A stretch of 31,126 nt of DNA from Thauera sp. UBA6194 (GCA_002422685.1 DITC01000058.1:8416-39541); one strand, 5' to 3'. Shown: positions 8,404-18,564, numbered from the stretch's first letter. Translations and numbers: made by a program. Notes: generated by a model from the sequence alone, not told the origin.

Positions 8404-9012
8404 ATGACCATTACCAACATCGCGGTGTGCGGCATCGGCGGCCAGGGCGTGATGACCGCCACCGAGATCCTCGCCGAGGCTGCGCTGTCGCTCGGCTTCG
8501 ATGTCAAGAAGACCGAAGTGGCGGGCATGAGCCAGCGTGGCGGGGTGGTGACCTCGCACCTGCGCTTCGGCCCCGAGGTGCTGTCGCCGCAGATCATGCC
8601 GGGCGAGGCCGACCTGCTGGTGGGCTTCGAGGCCGCCGAGGCGCTGCGCTGGGCGCACATGCTCAAACCGGGCGGGGTCGCGCTGGTCAATCAGGGGCGC
8701 CTGGTGCCGCCGGTGGTGAATATCGGCCTCTACGACTACCCGGACGACCCGATCGCCCAGATGCGCAAGCTCGGTCTCGCGGTGTTCGACTTCGACGCCA
8801 GCGCGCTCGCGATGCAACTGGGCAACATCCGCCTGGGCAACACGGTGATGCTGGGCGCGATGTCGGACCGCCTGCCGTTCCCGGCGGACGTATTGCGCCA
8901 GGCCGTGCTGGCGCGCTTCGGTGCGCGCAAACCCGAGCTGCTGGAGCTCAACCGCCAGGCCTTCGAGCTCGGCCGCGCCGCGGTCGCCGAGGCGAGCCCG
9001 GCGACGGTCTGA
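8404..9012 (+). CDS. iorB: Indolepyruvate:ferredoxin oxidoreductase, beta (gamma-type) subunit
   Basis: A 202-residue subunit of the POR gamma-like family that completes IorAB and contributes the CoA-binding/catalytic surface. It opens with the glycine-rich ITNIAVCGIGGQGVMTATEI and continues with VKKTEVAGMSQRGG and SHLRFG, all typical of IorB. A GAGGAGG ribosome site precedes the ATG. It lies 11 bp downstream of iorA with no promoter between, so the two are cotranscribed. Only six bases separate its stop from the stop of the convergent IclR gene, leaving no room for an ordinary terminator. Confidence 0.95.
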   Translation: MTITNIAVCGIGGQGVMTATEILAEAALSLGFDVKKTEVAGMSQRGGVVTSHLRFGPEVLSPQIMPGEADLLVGFEAAEALRWAHMLKPGGVALVNQGRLVPPVVNIGLYDYPDDPIAQMRKLGLAVFDFDASALAMQLGNIRLGNTVMLGAMSDRLPFPADVLRQAVLARFGARKPELLELNRQAFELGRAAVAEASPATV

Positions 9013-9018
9013 TTCGGT

Positions 9019-9816
9019 TCAGCCCGCGCGCGGCGCCACGTAGCCGAGCGCGCGAGAGATCTCGTTGGCGGTGTCGCGCACCAGCGGCGCCCAGTCGGGG
9101 TTGAAGCGCTCGGAGGGCGTCGACAGCGACAGCCCGGCGACGAGCGCGCCGCTGTCGTCGCGAATGCCTGCCGCGATGCAGCGCACGCCGGCCTCCACCT
9201 CGTCGAGGTCGAAGGCGACGTCATGCCGGCGGACGCGCTCGAGTTCCTTTTCCAGTGCGGGCAGCGTGGTGATCGATTCGGGCGTCGACGCCGGCAGGCC
9301 GGTTCGGCGCGCGTAGTCGCGGATGCGCTCGGGCCCGTCTTCGACCAGGAAAAGCTTGCCGGTGGCGGTGGTGTGCAGTGGCGCACGCGCGCCGACGATG
9401 TGCACCACCCGCACCGAGGCCCGCCCGCTCGAGGTTCGATCCACATAGACGATCTCGTCGCCAGTGCGCACCCCCAGGTTGACACTCTCGCCGGTGGCGG
9501 CATGCAGCTTGAGCATGTAGGGCATGGCCGTGTCGCGCAGCGAGATGCGCGACTTGACCAGGCTGCCGAGCTCGAGCAGGCGGATGCCGAGGCGGTAGGC
9601 GCCGGTCTCCGAGCGCTCGACGAAGCCGCTGTGCGTCATCGCACCGAGGATGCGGTGCGCGGTCGAGGGGTGCAGCCCGGTCTCCACCGCCAGGTTCTTG
9701 AGCGCGACGGGGTCGGCGTGTTCGGCGAGCACGTCGAGCAGTTTCATCATGCGTTCGATGACCTGGATCGAGGTCTTGCCTTCGGGGCTGGCGGAGTCGG
9801 TTTTTGCAGTGGCCAC
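9019..9816 (-). CDS. IclR-family transcriptional regulator
   Basis: A DNA-binding regulator of about 265 residues: a winged helix-turn-helix (SIQVIERMMKLLDVLAEHAD, then TGLHPSTAHRILGAM and FVERSETGAYRLG) followed by the IclR effector domain (HAATGESVNLGVRTGDEIVYVD, ARAPLHTTATGKLFL, GVRCIAAGIRDDSGALVAGLSLS). IclR proteins commonly control aromatic acid or acetate catabolism, and this gene closes the iorAB/paaK island, so it is a candidate regulator of it. The start is uncertain. The GTG at 9816 gives a typical N-terminus (VATAKTDS), while an in-frame ATG at 9876 would add 20 Pro/Arg-rich residues; neither has a clear ribosome site. Confidence 0.9.
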   Translation of the reverse strand: MATAKTDSASPEGKTSIQVIERMMKLLDVLAEHADPVALKNLAVETGLHPSTAHRILGAMTHSGFVERSETGAYRLGIRLLELGSLVKSRISLRDTAMPYMLKLHAATGESVNLGVRTGDEIVYVDRTSSGRASVRVVHIVGARAPLHTTATGKLFLVEDGPERIRDYARRTGLPASTPESITTLPALEKELERVRRHDVAFDLDEVEAGVRCIAAGIRDDSGALVAGLSLSTPSERFNPDWAPLVRDTANEISRALGYVAPRAG

Positions 9817-9893
9817 GGTGGGGAAGGGCGGGTGTCGCAGGGCGGAAGGGCGCCGGCAAGGGCGAATTGTCGGCATGGTAGACGCGCGCCCGG

Positions 9894-9910
9894 ATTTCGC
9901 CTAGTGAAAT
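9894..9910. promoter_or_regulatory. Inverted repeat upstream of the IclR gene, candidate operator
   Basis: TTTCGC-CTA-GTGAAA is a near-perfect dyad with 6-bp arms (one mismatch), flanked by A and T that extend the symmetry. It lies between the regulator and the divergent Mrp operon. IclR proteins often bind roughly 15-bp palindromes next to their own gene, so autoregulation is plausible, but the assignment rests on position and symmetry alone. Confidence 0.3.
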
Positions 9911-9955
9911 GAGAGTGCGCCGCCTGCAGGTTATCGGGCGATTAGCGCTTCCGTA

Positions 9956-9961
9956 TATACT
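9956..9961 (+). promoter_or_regulatory. Candidate -10 element for the first Mrp operon
   Basis: TATACT matches the sigma-70 -10 consensus at 5 of 6 positions and sits in a short AT-rich patch (cgtatatacttt) about 115 bp before the mrpA start, in otherwise very GC-rich DNA. No good -35 hexamer is visible at 16-18 bp upstream, so an activator may be needed. The same patch also reads TATATA on the minus strand and could serve the IclR gene. Confidence 0.3.
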
Positions 9962-10076
9962 TTGACCGAAACAAACGCCGAAACCCTTGTCTGCCGCCGC
10001 TCCGCGGCCTTGCGCCGTGATGTCGCCGGCAGGCGGCGTGGCGGCCTGCCTCCCTCTTCGTTGTCGAGACGCCCCG

Positions 10077-12937
<2,861 letters not shown>

Positions 12938-12938
<1 letters not shown>

Positions 12939-13393
12939 TGGAATTTCTCGTTGCCAGCGCGATCGGCGTGATGACCGCGACCGGCCTGTACCTGGTGCTG
13001 CGCACGCGCACCTTTCCGGTGGTCATGGGCCTGTCGCTGCTCACCTACGCGACCAACCTTTTCCTGTTCGCCAGTGGGCGGCTCGACGTGAACCGGCCGC
13101 CGGTGATCGGCGCGAGCCTCAACGGCTACGTCGACCCGCTGCCGCAGGCGCTGGTCCTCACCGCGATCGTGATCTCCTTCGGCATGACCGCGCTCGTGGT
13201 GGTGATGGCGCTGCGCGCGTACCTCGAGACCGGCAACGACCACGTCGACCTGCCGGGCGACGCTTCGCCCGAGGCGCACGAGGACGACTGGAAGCCGGGT
13301 GGCGCTCGTGCGCCTGCGGTGCAGAACGCCGCCGGCCAGAAGGGTGCCGGCGGCCACAAGCGTGGCGCCAGTGTGAAAGGGGGCGAGGCATGA
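12938..13393 (+). CDS. mrpC: Mrp antiporter subunit C (operon 1)
   Basis: A 151-residue membrane subunit homologous to complex I NuoK. Three helices cover residues 1-100 (for example FLVASAIGVMTATGLYLVL and PLPQALVLTAIVISFGMTAL, the NuoK-like signature). The last 45 residues form a hydrophilic tail rich in Gly, Ala, Lys and Asp that is longer than in the common 110-120 residue MrpC. The start shares one base with the mrpA stop and the end overlaps mrpD by four bases, so translation should be coupled. Confidence 0.93.
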
Positions 13394-14916
13394 ACCATGC
13401 GCTGATTCTGCCCATCCTGCTGCCCGCGATCATCGGCGCCTTGCTGGTCATCGCCGCGCGCTACGACAAGGTGCTGGCGCGGGTGTTCTCGCTCGCCTCG
13501 ACCGTGCTCATGCTCGGGGTCGCGATCATGTTGCTGGTGCTCGCCAGCGACGGACAGGTGCGCTCGTATGCGCTCGGCGCCTGGCCCGCGCCCTTCGGTA
13601 TCGTGCTCGTGCTCGACCGCCTGTCCGCCCTCATGCTGGTGCTGGCCGCGGTGCTCGGGCTCGGGGTGCTGTTGTATGCGGTCAACGGCTGGGACATGCG
13701 CGGCAAGCATTTTCACCCGCTCTACCAGTTCCAGCTCATGGGCATCAACGGGGCCTTCCTCACCGGCGACTTCTTCAACCTGTTCGTGTTCTTCGAGATC
13801 CTGCTCATCGCCTCCTATGGCCTGATGGTGCACGGCGGCGGCGGGCTGCGGGTCAAGGCGGGCGTGCAGTACGTGGTCACCAACCTGGTCGGCTCCTCGG
13901 TGTTCCTGATCGCGGCGGGCCTGATCTACAGCGTCACCGGCACGCTCAACATGGCCGACCTGGCGGTGAAAGTGCCGCAGGTGCCGGCCGCCGACCAGGC
14001 CCTGCTGCAGACCGGCGCCGTGCTGCTGCTGCTGGTGTTTGCGGTCAAGGCTGCGCTCGTGCCGATGCATTTCTGGTTGCCCGGCACGTATGCGAACGCG
14101 CCGGGCCCGGTCGCAGCCCTGTTCGCGATCATGACCAAGGTGGGCGCGTACTCCATCATTCGCCTCTACCTGCTGGCCTTCGGCGCCGACGCGGGCGATG
14201 CGGCCTGGCTCGCCGCGCCCTGGCTGTTGCCGGCCGGGCTGGTGACGCTGGTGCTGGGCATGACCGGCGTGCTCGCGGCGCGCAGCCTGGGGCAGATGGC
14301 GAGCTTCGCGGTCATCGGCTCCATGGGCATGCTGCTCGCCACCGTAGCGGTGTTCACCGAGCGGTCCACGAGCGCGGCGCTGTACTACATGATCCATTCC
14401 ACCTTCGCCGCCGGCGCGCTCTTCCTGGTCGCCGACCTGGTCGCCGAGGGGCGCGGCATGCAGCGCGACCGGCTCGCGGCGGCGCCGCGCTTCGCACAGG
14501 GGGGGCTGATCGCCGCGCTGTTCTTCGTCGCCGCCATCGGCATCACCGGCATGCCGCCGCTGTCGGGCTTCATCGGCAAGCTGCTGGTGCTCGACGGCGT
14601 GCGCGCCTCGGCTCACGCGGCCTGGTTCTGGACGCTGATCCTGTCGACCTCGCTCATCGCCATCGTCGGCTTCGCGCGTGGCGGCAGCATCGTGTTCTGG
14701 AAAGCGCATGCCCTGCCTGCCACGCAGGCCTCGGCTGCAGGGCGCCGCGCGCCGGCGCTGGCCTTTGTGGCGGTGGGCAGCCTGCTCGCCTGCCTGCTCC
14801 TGCTCACCGTGTTCGCGGGGGCGATCCATGGCTGGCTGGATCTGCTCGCCGCGCAACTGTACGCGCCTGCGGGCTACATCGACGCGGTGCTCGGCGCTGC
14901 ACAGGGAGGACGCTGA
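13390..14916 (+). CDS. mrpD: Mrp antiporter subunit D (operon 1)
   Basis: A 508-residue polytopic membrane protein of the NuoL/M/N family, the second proton-channel-like subunit. Conserved charged residues are visible in FNLFVFFEILLIASYG (helix 5 Glu) and AVKAALVPMHFWLPG (helix 7 Lys), with FAIMTKVGAYSIIRLYLL further on and GMPPLSGFIGKLLVLDG near residue 395, as in MrpD. Its ATG lies in a four-base overlap with mrpC and its stop shares a base with the mrpE start. Confidence 0.95.
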   Translation: MNHALILPILLPAIIGALLVIAARYDKVLARVFSLASTVLMLGVAIMLLVLASDGQVRSYALGAWPAPFGIVLVLDRLSALMLVLAAVLGLGVLLYAVNGWDMRGKHFHPLYQFQLMGINGAFLTGDFFNLFVFFEILLIASYGLMVHGGGGLRVKAGVQYVVTNLVGSSVFLIAAGLIYSVTGTLNMADLAVKVPQVPAADQALLQTGAVLLLLVFAVKAALVPMHFWLPGTYANAPGPVAALFAIMTKVGAYSIIRLYLLAFGADAGDAAWLAAPWLLPAGLVTLVLGMTGVLAARSLGQMASFAVIGSMGMLLATVAVFTERSTSAALYYMIHSTFAAGALFLVADLVAEGRGMQRDRLAAAPRFAQGGLIAALFFVAAIGITGMPPLSGFIGKLLVLDGVRASAHAAWFWTLILSTSLIAIVGFARGGSIVFWKAHALPATQASAAGRRAPALAFVAVGSLLACLLLLTVFAGAIHGWLDLLAAQLYAPAGYIDAVLGAAQGGR

Positions 14917-15443
14917 TGGGTGCGCATCAGGAGACGAAACCGCGCCGCAGCCTGCTCGAGCGCTGGCTGCCGCATCCGGTGCTCACGGTGGTGCTGGTGC
15001 TGCTGTGGATGCTGCTGCTCAACGCCTTCAGCGTCGGCGGGCTGGTGATGGGCGTGGTGCTCGGCATCGTCATTACGCGCATGACGAGCAACTTCTGGCC
15101 CGAGCGCCCGCCGGTGAAGGCATGGGGCAAGGCCTTCGCCTACATGGCGCTGGTGGGTTGGGATGTGGTCGTCGCCAACCTGGAGGTCTCGCGCCTGATT
15201 CTGTTCCGTTCCGGTGCGCAGCTGCGCACGCGCTGGGTCACGGTGCCGGTGGAGCTGCGCTCGCCCGAGGCCATCACCGTGCTCGCAGGCACGATCACGA
15301 TGACCCCCGGCACGGTGTCGTGCGACCTCTCCGCCGATGGCTGCAGCCTGCTCGTGCACTGCCTGGACGCACCCGACGCCGAGGCCGCGGTGCAGCAGAT
15401 GAAGGACCGCTACGAGGCCCGTCTGAAGGAGATTTTCCCGTGA
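14916..15443 (+). CDS. mrpE: Mrp antiporter subunit E (operon 1)
   Basis: A 175-residue membrane subunit. Two or three N-terminal helices (HPVLTVVLVLLWMLLLNAFS, then GGLVMGVVLGIVIT) are followed by a soluble domain with the MrpE landmarks VANLEVSRLIL, ITVLAGTITMTPGTVSCDLS and LLVHCLDAPD. The Cys-containing MTPGTVSCD segment and the length fit the family. It starts within a TGATG overlap with mrpD and ends in a GTGA overlap with mrpF. Confidence 0.93.
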   Translation: MGAHQETKPRRSLLERWLPHPVLTVVLVLLWMLLLNAFSVGGLVMGVVLGIVITRMTSNFWPERPPVKAWGKAFAYMALVGWDVVVANLEVSRLILFRSGAQLRTRWVTVPVELRSPEAITVLAGTITMTPGTVSCDLSADGCSLLVHCLDAPDAEAAVQQMKDRYEARLKEIFP

Positions 15444-15709
15444 TCGAATACGCGCTCAATTTTGGCTTCTTCGCGCTCTCGCTGGCGGTGCTGCTCAACC
15501 TGTGGCGCCTGTTCAGGGGGCCTTCGCTGATGGACCGCGTGCTCGCGGTCGACACCATGGTGATCAACACCATCGCGCTCATCATCCTGTTCGGCATCCA
15601 GCAGCGCACCACCGTGTTCTTCGAGGCGGCGCTGCTGTTCGCGATGTTCGGCTTCATTTCCACCGTCGCCTACTGCCGCTTCATCCTGCGCGGCGACGTC
15701 ATCGAATAA
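15440..15709 (+). CDS. mrpF: Mrp antiporter subunit F (operon 1)
   Basis: An 89-residue membrane protein with three helices. The family signature lies between the first two: LWRLFRGPSLMDRVLAVDTM, with the Asp and Arg conserved across MrpF. It starts with GTG at 15440 inside a four-base overlap with the mrpE stop; no ATG lies nearby before the first helix, so GTG with translational coupling is the natural start. The stop is 13 bp before mrpG. Confidence 0.92.
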   Translation: MIEYALNFGFFALSLAVLLNLWRLFRGPSLMDRVLAVDTMVINTIALIILFGIQQRTTVFFEAALLFAMFGFISTVAYCRFILRGDVIE

Positions 15710-15722
15710 GGCGGGAAACAGA

Positions 15723-16130
15723 ATGGAATTCATCCTCGAACTCGTCGTATCGGTGCTGATCGTGCTGGGCGGCCTCTTTGCGCTCATCGGCTCGTTCGGC
15801 ATGGTCAAGCTCCCCGACCTGCTTACCCGCCTGCACGCGCCCACGAAGGCGACGACCCTGGGTGTGGGGGGCGCGCTGATCGCGTCCATGGTGTTCTTCG
15901 CCGGCCTCGAGGGCAGGCTGTCGATCCACGAGGTGCTGATCACCGCCTTCCTGTTCCTGACCGCGCCGATCAGCGCGCACTTCATCGCCAAGGCGCATCT
16001 GCACGAGCACCCCGAGCTGTGCGAGGACCTGCCCGAGACTGGCCGCGCGCTGGGCTGGAGCACCTTCGAGCGCCTGCCCGACAACGACGAGCCCGAAGAA
16101 GAGGACCCCCGCCGCGCCTCGCATCATTGA
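15723..16130 (+). CDS. mrpG: Mrp antiporter subunit G (operon 1)
   Basis: A 135-residue subunit with three helices. The family motif is present: GSFGMVKLPDLLTRLHAPTK, then GVGGALIASMVFF and FLFLTAPISAHFIAKAH. The C-terminal 35 residues are acidic (DNDEPEEED) and end in Arg/His, an extension beyond the usual 100-120 residues. A purine-rich GGCGGGAAA lies upstream of the ATG. It is the last gene of operon 1; no clear terminator is visible in the 46 bp before the next gene. Confidence 0.93.
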   Translation: MEFILELVVSVLIVLGGLFALIGSFGMVKLPDLLTRLHAPTKATTLGVGGALIASMVFFAGLEGRLSIHEVLITAFLFLTAPISAHFIAKAHLHEHPELCEDLPETGRALGWSTFERLPDNDEPEEEDPRRASHH

Positions 16131-16176
16131 CCGAGGTCCGATGCGCTGGCGCGTGCCCGTGCCTTAATCGGCGATA

Positions 16177-17244
16177 ATGCGGGCACGCACTCCCCCGGGG
16201 ATACTCTTGAGCACCATCCGCAGAAACTCGCCCACGCCCGCACCCTCCCGCGTCGAGGGCACGCTTCGCGTGCGCACACGCAAAACCGAAGCAGCCGAGG
16301 GCGATGCCGCAGCAGAAGCCGCCGCCGCACGCGACGCAAGGCCGCAGCGCGACGCGAAGCCGCAGCGCGACGCGAAGTCCTCGGCGCGCCCGGGTTCGAC
16401 GTCTTCAGCGACGTCGACACCGCGATCCGCGCCCCGGCGGCCCGCCGCTTCCGAGCGGCCCGCCGCGCCGGCCCAGCCCCCCGCCACCCGGTCGGGCGAG
16501 CCCGCAGTGCAGCTCGAAGGCGTGCGCCTGTCCAAGGTCATGGCTGAACGCGGCATCTGCTCGCGCCGCGAGGCGGACGAGTTCATCGAGCGCGGCTGGG
16601 TCTTCGTCGATGGCCGGCGCGTGTCCGAGCTGGGTACCCGCATCGACCCCGACGCCCGGATCACGCTCGCGCCCGAGGCGACGCGCACCCAGCAGCAGCG
16701 CGTCACCATCCTGCTGCACAAGCCGGTCGGCTATGTCTCCGGCCAGCCCGAGCCGGGCTACGCGCCAGCGGTCAGCCTGATCGGCGCCGACAACCAGTTC
16801 GACTGCGACAGCGCCCAGCGCTTCCATCCCAGCCAGCTCAAGAACCTGGCCCCTGCCGGCCGCCTGGACATCGATTCCACCGGCCTGCTGGTGCTGACCC
16901 AGGACGGCCGCGTCGCCCGCCAGCTCATCGGGGCGGATTCGGAGATCGACAAGGAGTACCTCGTCCGCGTCGAGGGCACGCTGGCCGAGAACGGCCTCGC
17001 GCTGCTCAACCACGGCCTGTGGCTGGACGACCGTCCGCTGCGCCCGGCCAAGGTCGAATGGGTCAACGACGACCAGCTCCGCTTCGTGCTGCGCGAGGGC
17101 CGCAAGCGCCAGATCCGTCGCATGTGCGAGCTGGTCGGGCTGCAGGTGGTGGGCCTGAAGCGCGTGCGCATCGGCCAGGTCAAGCTCGGCGACCTGCCGC
17201 TGGGGCAGTGGCGGTTCCTGCGTGAGGATGAGCGCTTCGGGTGA
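16177..17244 (+). CDS. 23S rRNA pseudouridine synthase (RsuA/RluB/RluF family)
   Basis: A protein of 355 residues (345 if it starts at the TTG 16207) that would convert a specific uridine of 23S rRNA to pseudouridine. After a disordered Ala/Arg/Pro-rich N-terminal stretch of about 110 residues come an S4 RNA-binding domain (LSKVMAERGICSRREADEFI) and the synthase domain: LHKPVGYVS, the catalytic-Asp motif AGRLDIDSTGLLVLTQDG, DKEYLVRV and EGRKRQIRRMCE. The end (RVRIGQVKLGDLPLGQWRFL) resembles E. coli RluF more than RluB, but the exact target is uncertain. A GATAAT box covers the ATG at 16177 and GGGGA sits five bases before the TTG at 16207, so the TTG may be the true start. The N-terminal stretch includes a short PQRDAK tandem repeat. 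Confidence 0.88.
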   Translation: MRARTPPGILLSTIRRNSPTPAPSRVEGTLRVRTRKTEAAEGDAAAEAAAARDARPQRDAKPQRDAKSSARPGSTSSATSTPRSAPRRPAASERPAAPAQPPATRSGEPAVQLEGVRLSKVMAERGICSRREADEFIERGWVFVDGRRVSELGTRIDPDARITLAPEATRTQQQRVTILLHKPVGYVSGQPEPGYAPAVSLIGADNQFDCDSAQRFHPSQLKNLAPAGRLDIDSTGLLVLTQDGRVARQLIGADSEIDKEYLVRVEGTLAENGLALLNHGLWLDDRPLRPAKVEWVNDDQLRFVLREGRKRQIRRMCELVGLQVVGLKRVRIGQVKLGDLPLGQWRFLREDERFG

Positions 17245-17376
17245 GGGGGTGGTTTCCTGCCCTTGGGCCTCATCGAGTTGCCACCGCATCAAGTCCATCA
17301 AGTCCTGTGCGAGGTGAATGACGTCTTCGGTGGCGCTTGGCGCTGCGTGAAAACGTCGCCGCGGTAAAGGCTCGCT
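17245..17376. other. Non-coding stretch before composite repeat 1
   Basis: This is the first part of a 610-bp gap (17245-17854) between two convergent genes. No gene with supporting homology, ribosome site or terminator is visible. The minus strand can be read through as a helix-like peptide (EDVIHLAQDLMDLMRWQL) but without a start, so it is at most a gene remnant. Composite repeat 1 follows, and the last 102 bp (17753-17854) before mrpG of operon 2 show no recognisable feature. Confidence 0.5.
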
Positions 17377-17752
17377 GCGGGGACGCGCACGGGGTGTTCC
17401 TTCCGGGGCTGCACCGCTGCGCGGTGCTTTGCGGAGGGTACGCAAATGAGCGCCCTCGCTGCGCTCGGCTCGGACAGTCCTCGCCCCTTCAGGAACACCC
17501 CGCACGCATCCGGGAATTGTGGCTGCGGCTCAACGCAAAGGCAGAAAGAACGCGATGAAAGCAAGGTGTGCGAGCCCTTGCCCCAGAACTCACATAGCGT
17601 TGAGACTCGATGTTGTATGGACAGTCGAACGGCGACCACGTAGCCGGGGATGTGTGGGGTATTCGTGAAGGGGCGAGGACTGTCCGAGCCGAGCGAAGCG
17701 AAGGTGAGTTCCGCAGCCCCGGAAGGAATACCCCGCGCGTCCCCGGCGGATT
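17377..17752. repeat. Composite inverted-pair repeat, copy 1 (376 bp)
   Basis: Two related repeat units face each other: 17377-17510 and, in reverse orientation, 17640-17752, around a spacer of about 130 bp. Unit one starts GGGGACGCGCACGGGGTG and contains an 11-bp stem, GGGGTGTTCCT (17391-17401) with AGGAACACCCC (17491-17501). Unit two has the matching stem GGGGTATTC (17656-17664) with GAATACCCC (17726-17734). The 113 bp at 17640-17752 are identical to 27926-28038. The spacer has its own stems: CTCAACGC (17529-17536) with GCGTTGAG (17597-17604), and GCAAGG (17561-17566) with CCTTGC (17576-17581). No believable protein is encoded. It could be a non-autonomous mobile element or a bidirectional terminator-like structure. 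Confidence 0.85.
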
Positions 17753-17854
17753 GGCGCATGCCGCACCCAAACTCCCAGCACCCAGGTCCGCAAAAAGATG
17801 TCTCGCTAACATCAAGCAAACTCTCGGCCGGGAGCTCGACTCATGGCCGCAGTG

Positions 17855-18208
17855 TCACTTTCGCGCGGTTTTGTCACCTTCGTTGGCCTCCGCCAACGCA
17901 TCGCCGAGCGGCCCCGTGTGCGGGGTGATTCCCGCCCGATGAGCCGCGCGTGCCATCGCGTGGGCGGCCAGCGGCGCGGTGGCGAGCAGCACCCCGGCGG
18001 CGAACAGCGCGGCGAGCGCGAAGGCGCCTTCGCTGGCCGCCGCTACGCCGGTGAGGATCAGCGCAGCGCCGAGCGCCCCCGCCTTGCTCGCCGAGTGCAT
18101 GCGGGTGTAGCTGTCGGGCAGACGGATCACGCCGATCGCGCCGACGAGGCCCAGCAGCGCGCCCAGCACCAACAGCACCGACGCCAGTAGAGACAGAAAG
18201 GCTTCCAT
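17855..18208 (-). CDS. mrpG: Mrp antiporter subunit G (operon 2)
   Basis: A 117-residue, three-helix subunit with the MrpG motif GAIGVIRLPDSYTRMHSASK and GVLLATAPLAAHAMARAAH. It is clearly related to, but diverged from, the operon 1 copy and lacks its acidic tail. The ATG at 18208 shares a base with the mrpF stop (TGATG); a GTG directly before it (18211) is less likely. It is the last gene of operon 2 and faces the composite repeat. Confidence 0.93.
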   Translation of the reverse strand: MEAFLSLLASVLLVLGALLGLVGAIGVIRLPDSYTRMHSASKAGALGAALILTGVAAASEGAFALAALFAAGVLLATAPLAAHAMARAAHRAGITPHTGPLGDALAEANEGDKTARK

Positions 18209-18564
18209 CACGGCTTCTCCCCTGCAGCGTGCGCGTCGCCCGGCCTCGTCGGCTCGGGTGGCGCGGTCACCGCCTCGTCGGCGCCGCGCCCCCGCCGGCG
18301 GAACATCAGGATGAAGGCGGTGGTGCCGAGGAAGGACACCAGCGCCAGCACCACCGCGGCATCCAGCAGCATCGGCTGCGCGGTTGAGATCGCCAGCAGA
18401 GCGATGACGCCGATCGCGATCATGGTCAGCGCGTCGATCGCCACCACGCGGTCGGCCGCACGCGGGCCGCGCACCAGGCGCGCCAGGACCAGCGCCGCGC
18501 TGATGCCCTGCAGCGCGAAGGTCAGCGGCAGCACCCAGGCTGCACCGGCGATTTCACCCATCAT
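18208..18564 (-). CDS. mrpF: Mrp antiporter subunit F (operon 2)
   Basis: A 118-residue membrane subunit with the MrpF signature LARLVRGPRAADRVVAIDAL between its first two helices and AVVLALVSFLGTTAFILMF as the third. A hydrophilic tail of about 30 residues (RRRGRGADEAV and a Pro/Glu-rich end) makes it longer than the 89-residue copy of operon 1. The two adjacent ATG codons at 18564 and 18561 overlap the mrpE stop by four bases or one base; either gives coupled translation. Confidence 0.92.
   Translation of the reverse strand: MMGEIAGAAWVLPLTFALQGISAALVLARLVRGPRAADRVVAIDALTMIAIGVIALLAISTAQPMLLDAAVVLALVSFLGTTAFILMFRRRGRGADEAVTAPPEPTRPGDAHAAGEKP

Noticed and set aside
9817..9876. ATG at 9876 as the IclR start
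   Set aside because: It would add 20 Pro/Arg-rich residues with no ribosome site; kept only as an alternative because the GTG at 9816 also lacks a good site.
17232..17345. Minus-strand peptide EDVIHLAQDLMDLMRWQL as a gene remnant
   Set aside because: It looks protein-like but has no start or stop boundaries of its own, and the opposite strand reads equally well; too short to support a pseudogene call.
17337..17942. Several short open frames inside and around the composite repeats (also at 27606-28204)
   Set aside because: They read the repeat itself in different frames (GRGLSEPSEAK-type strings), recur only because the DNA recurs, and lack ribosome sites and homology.
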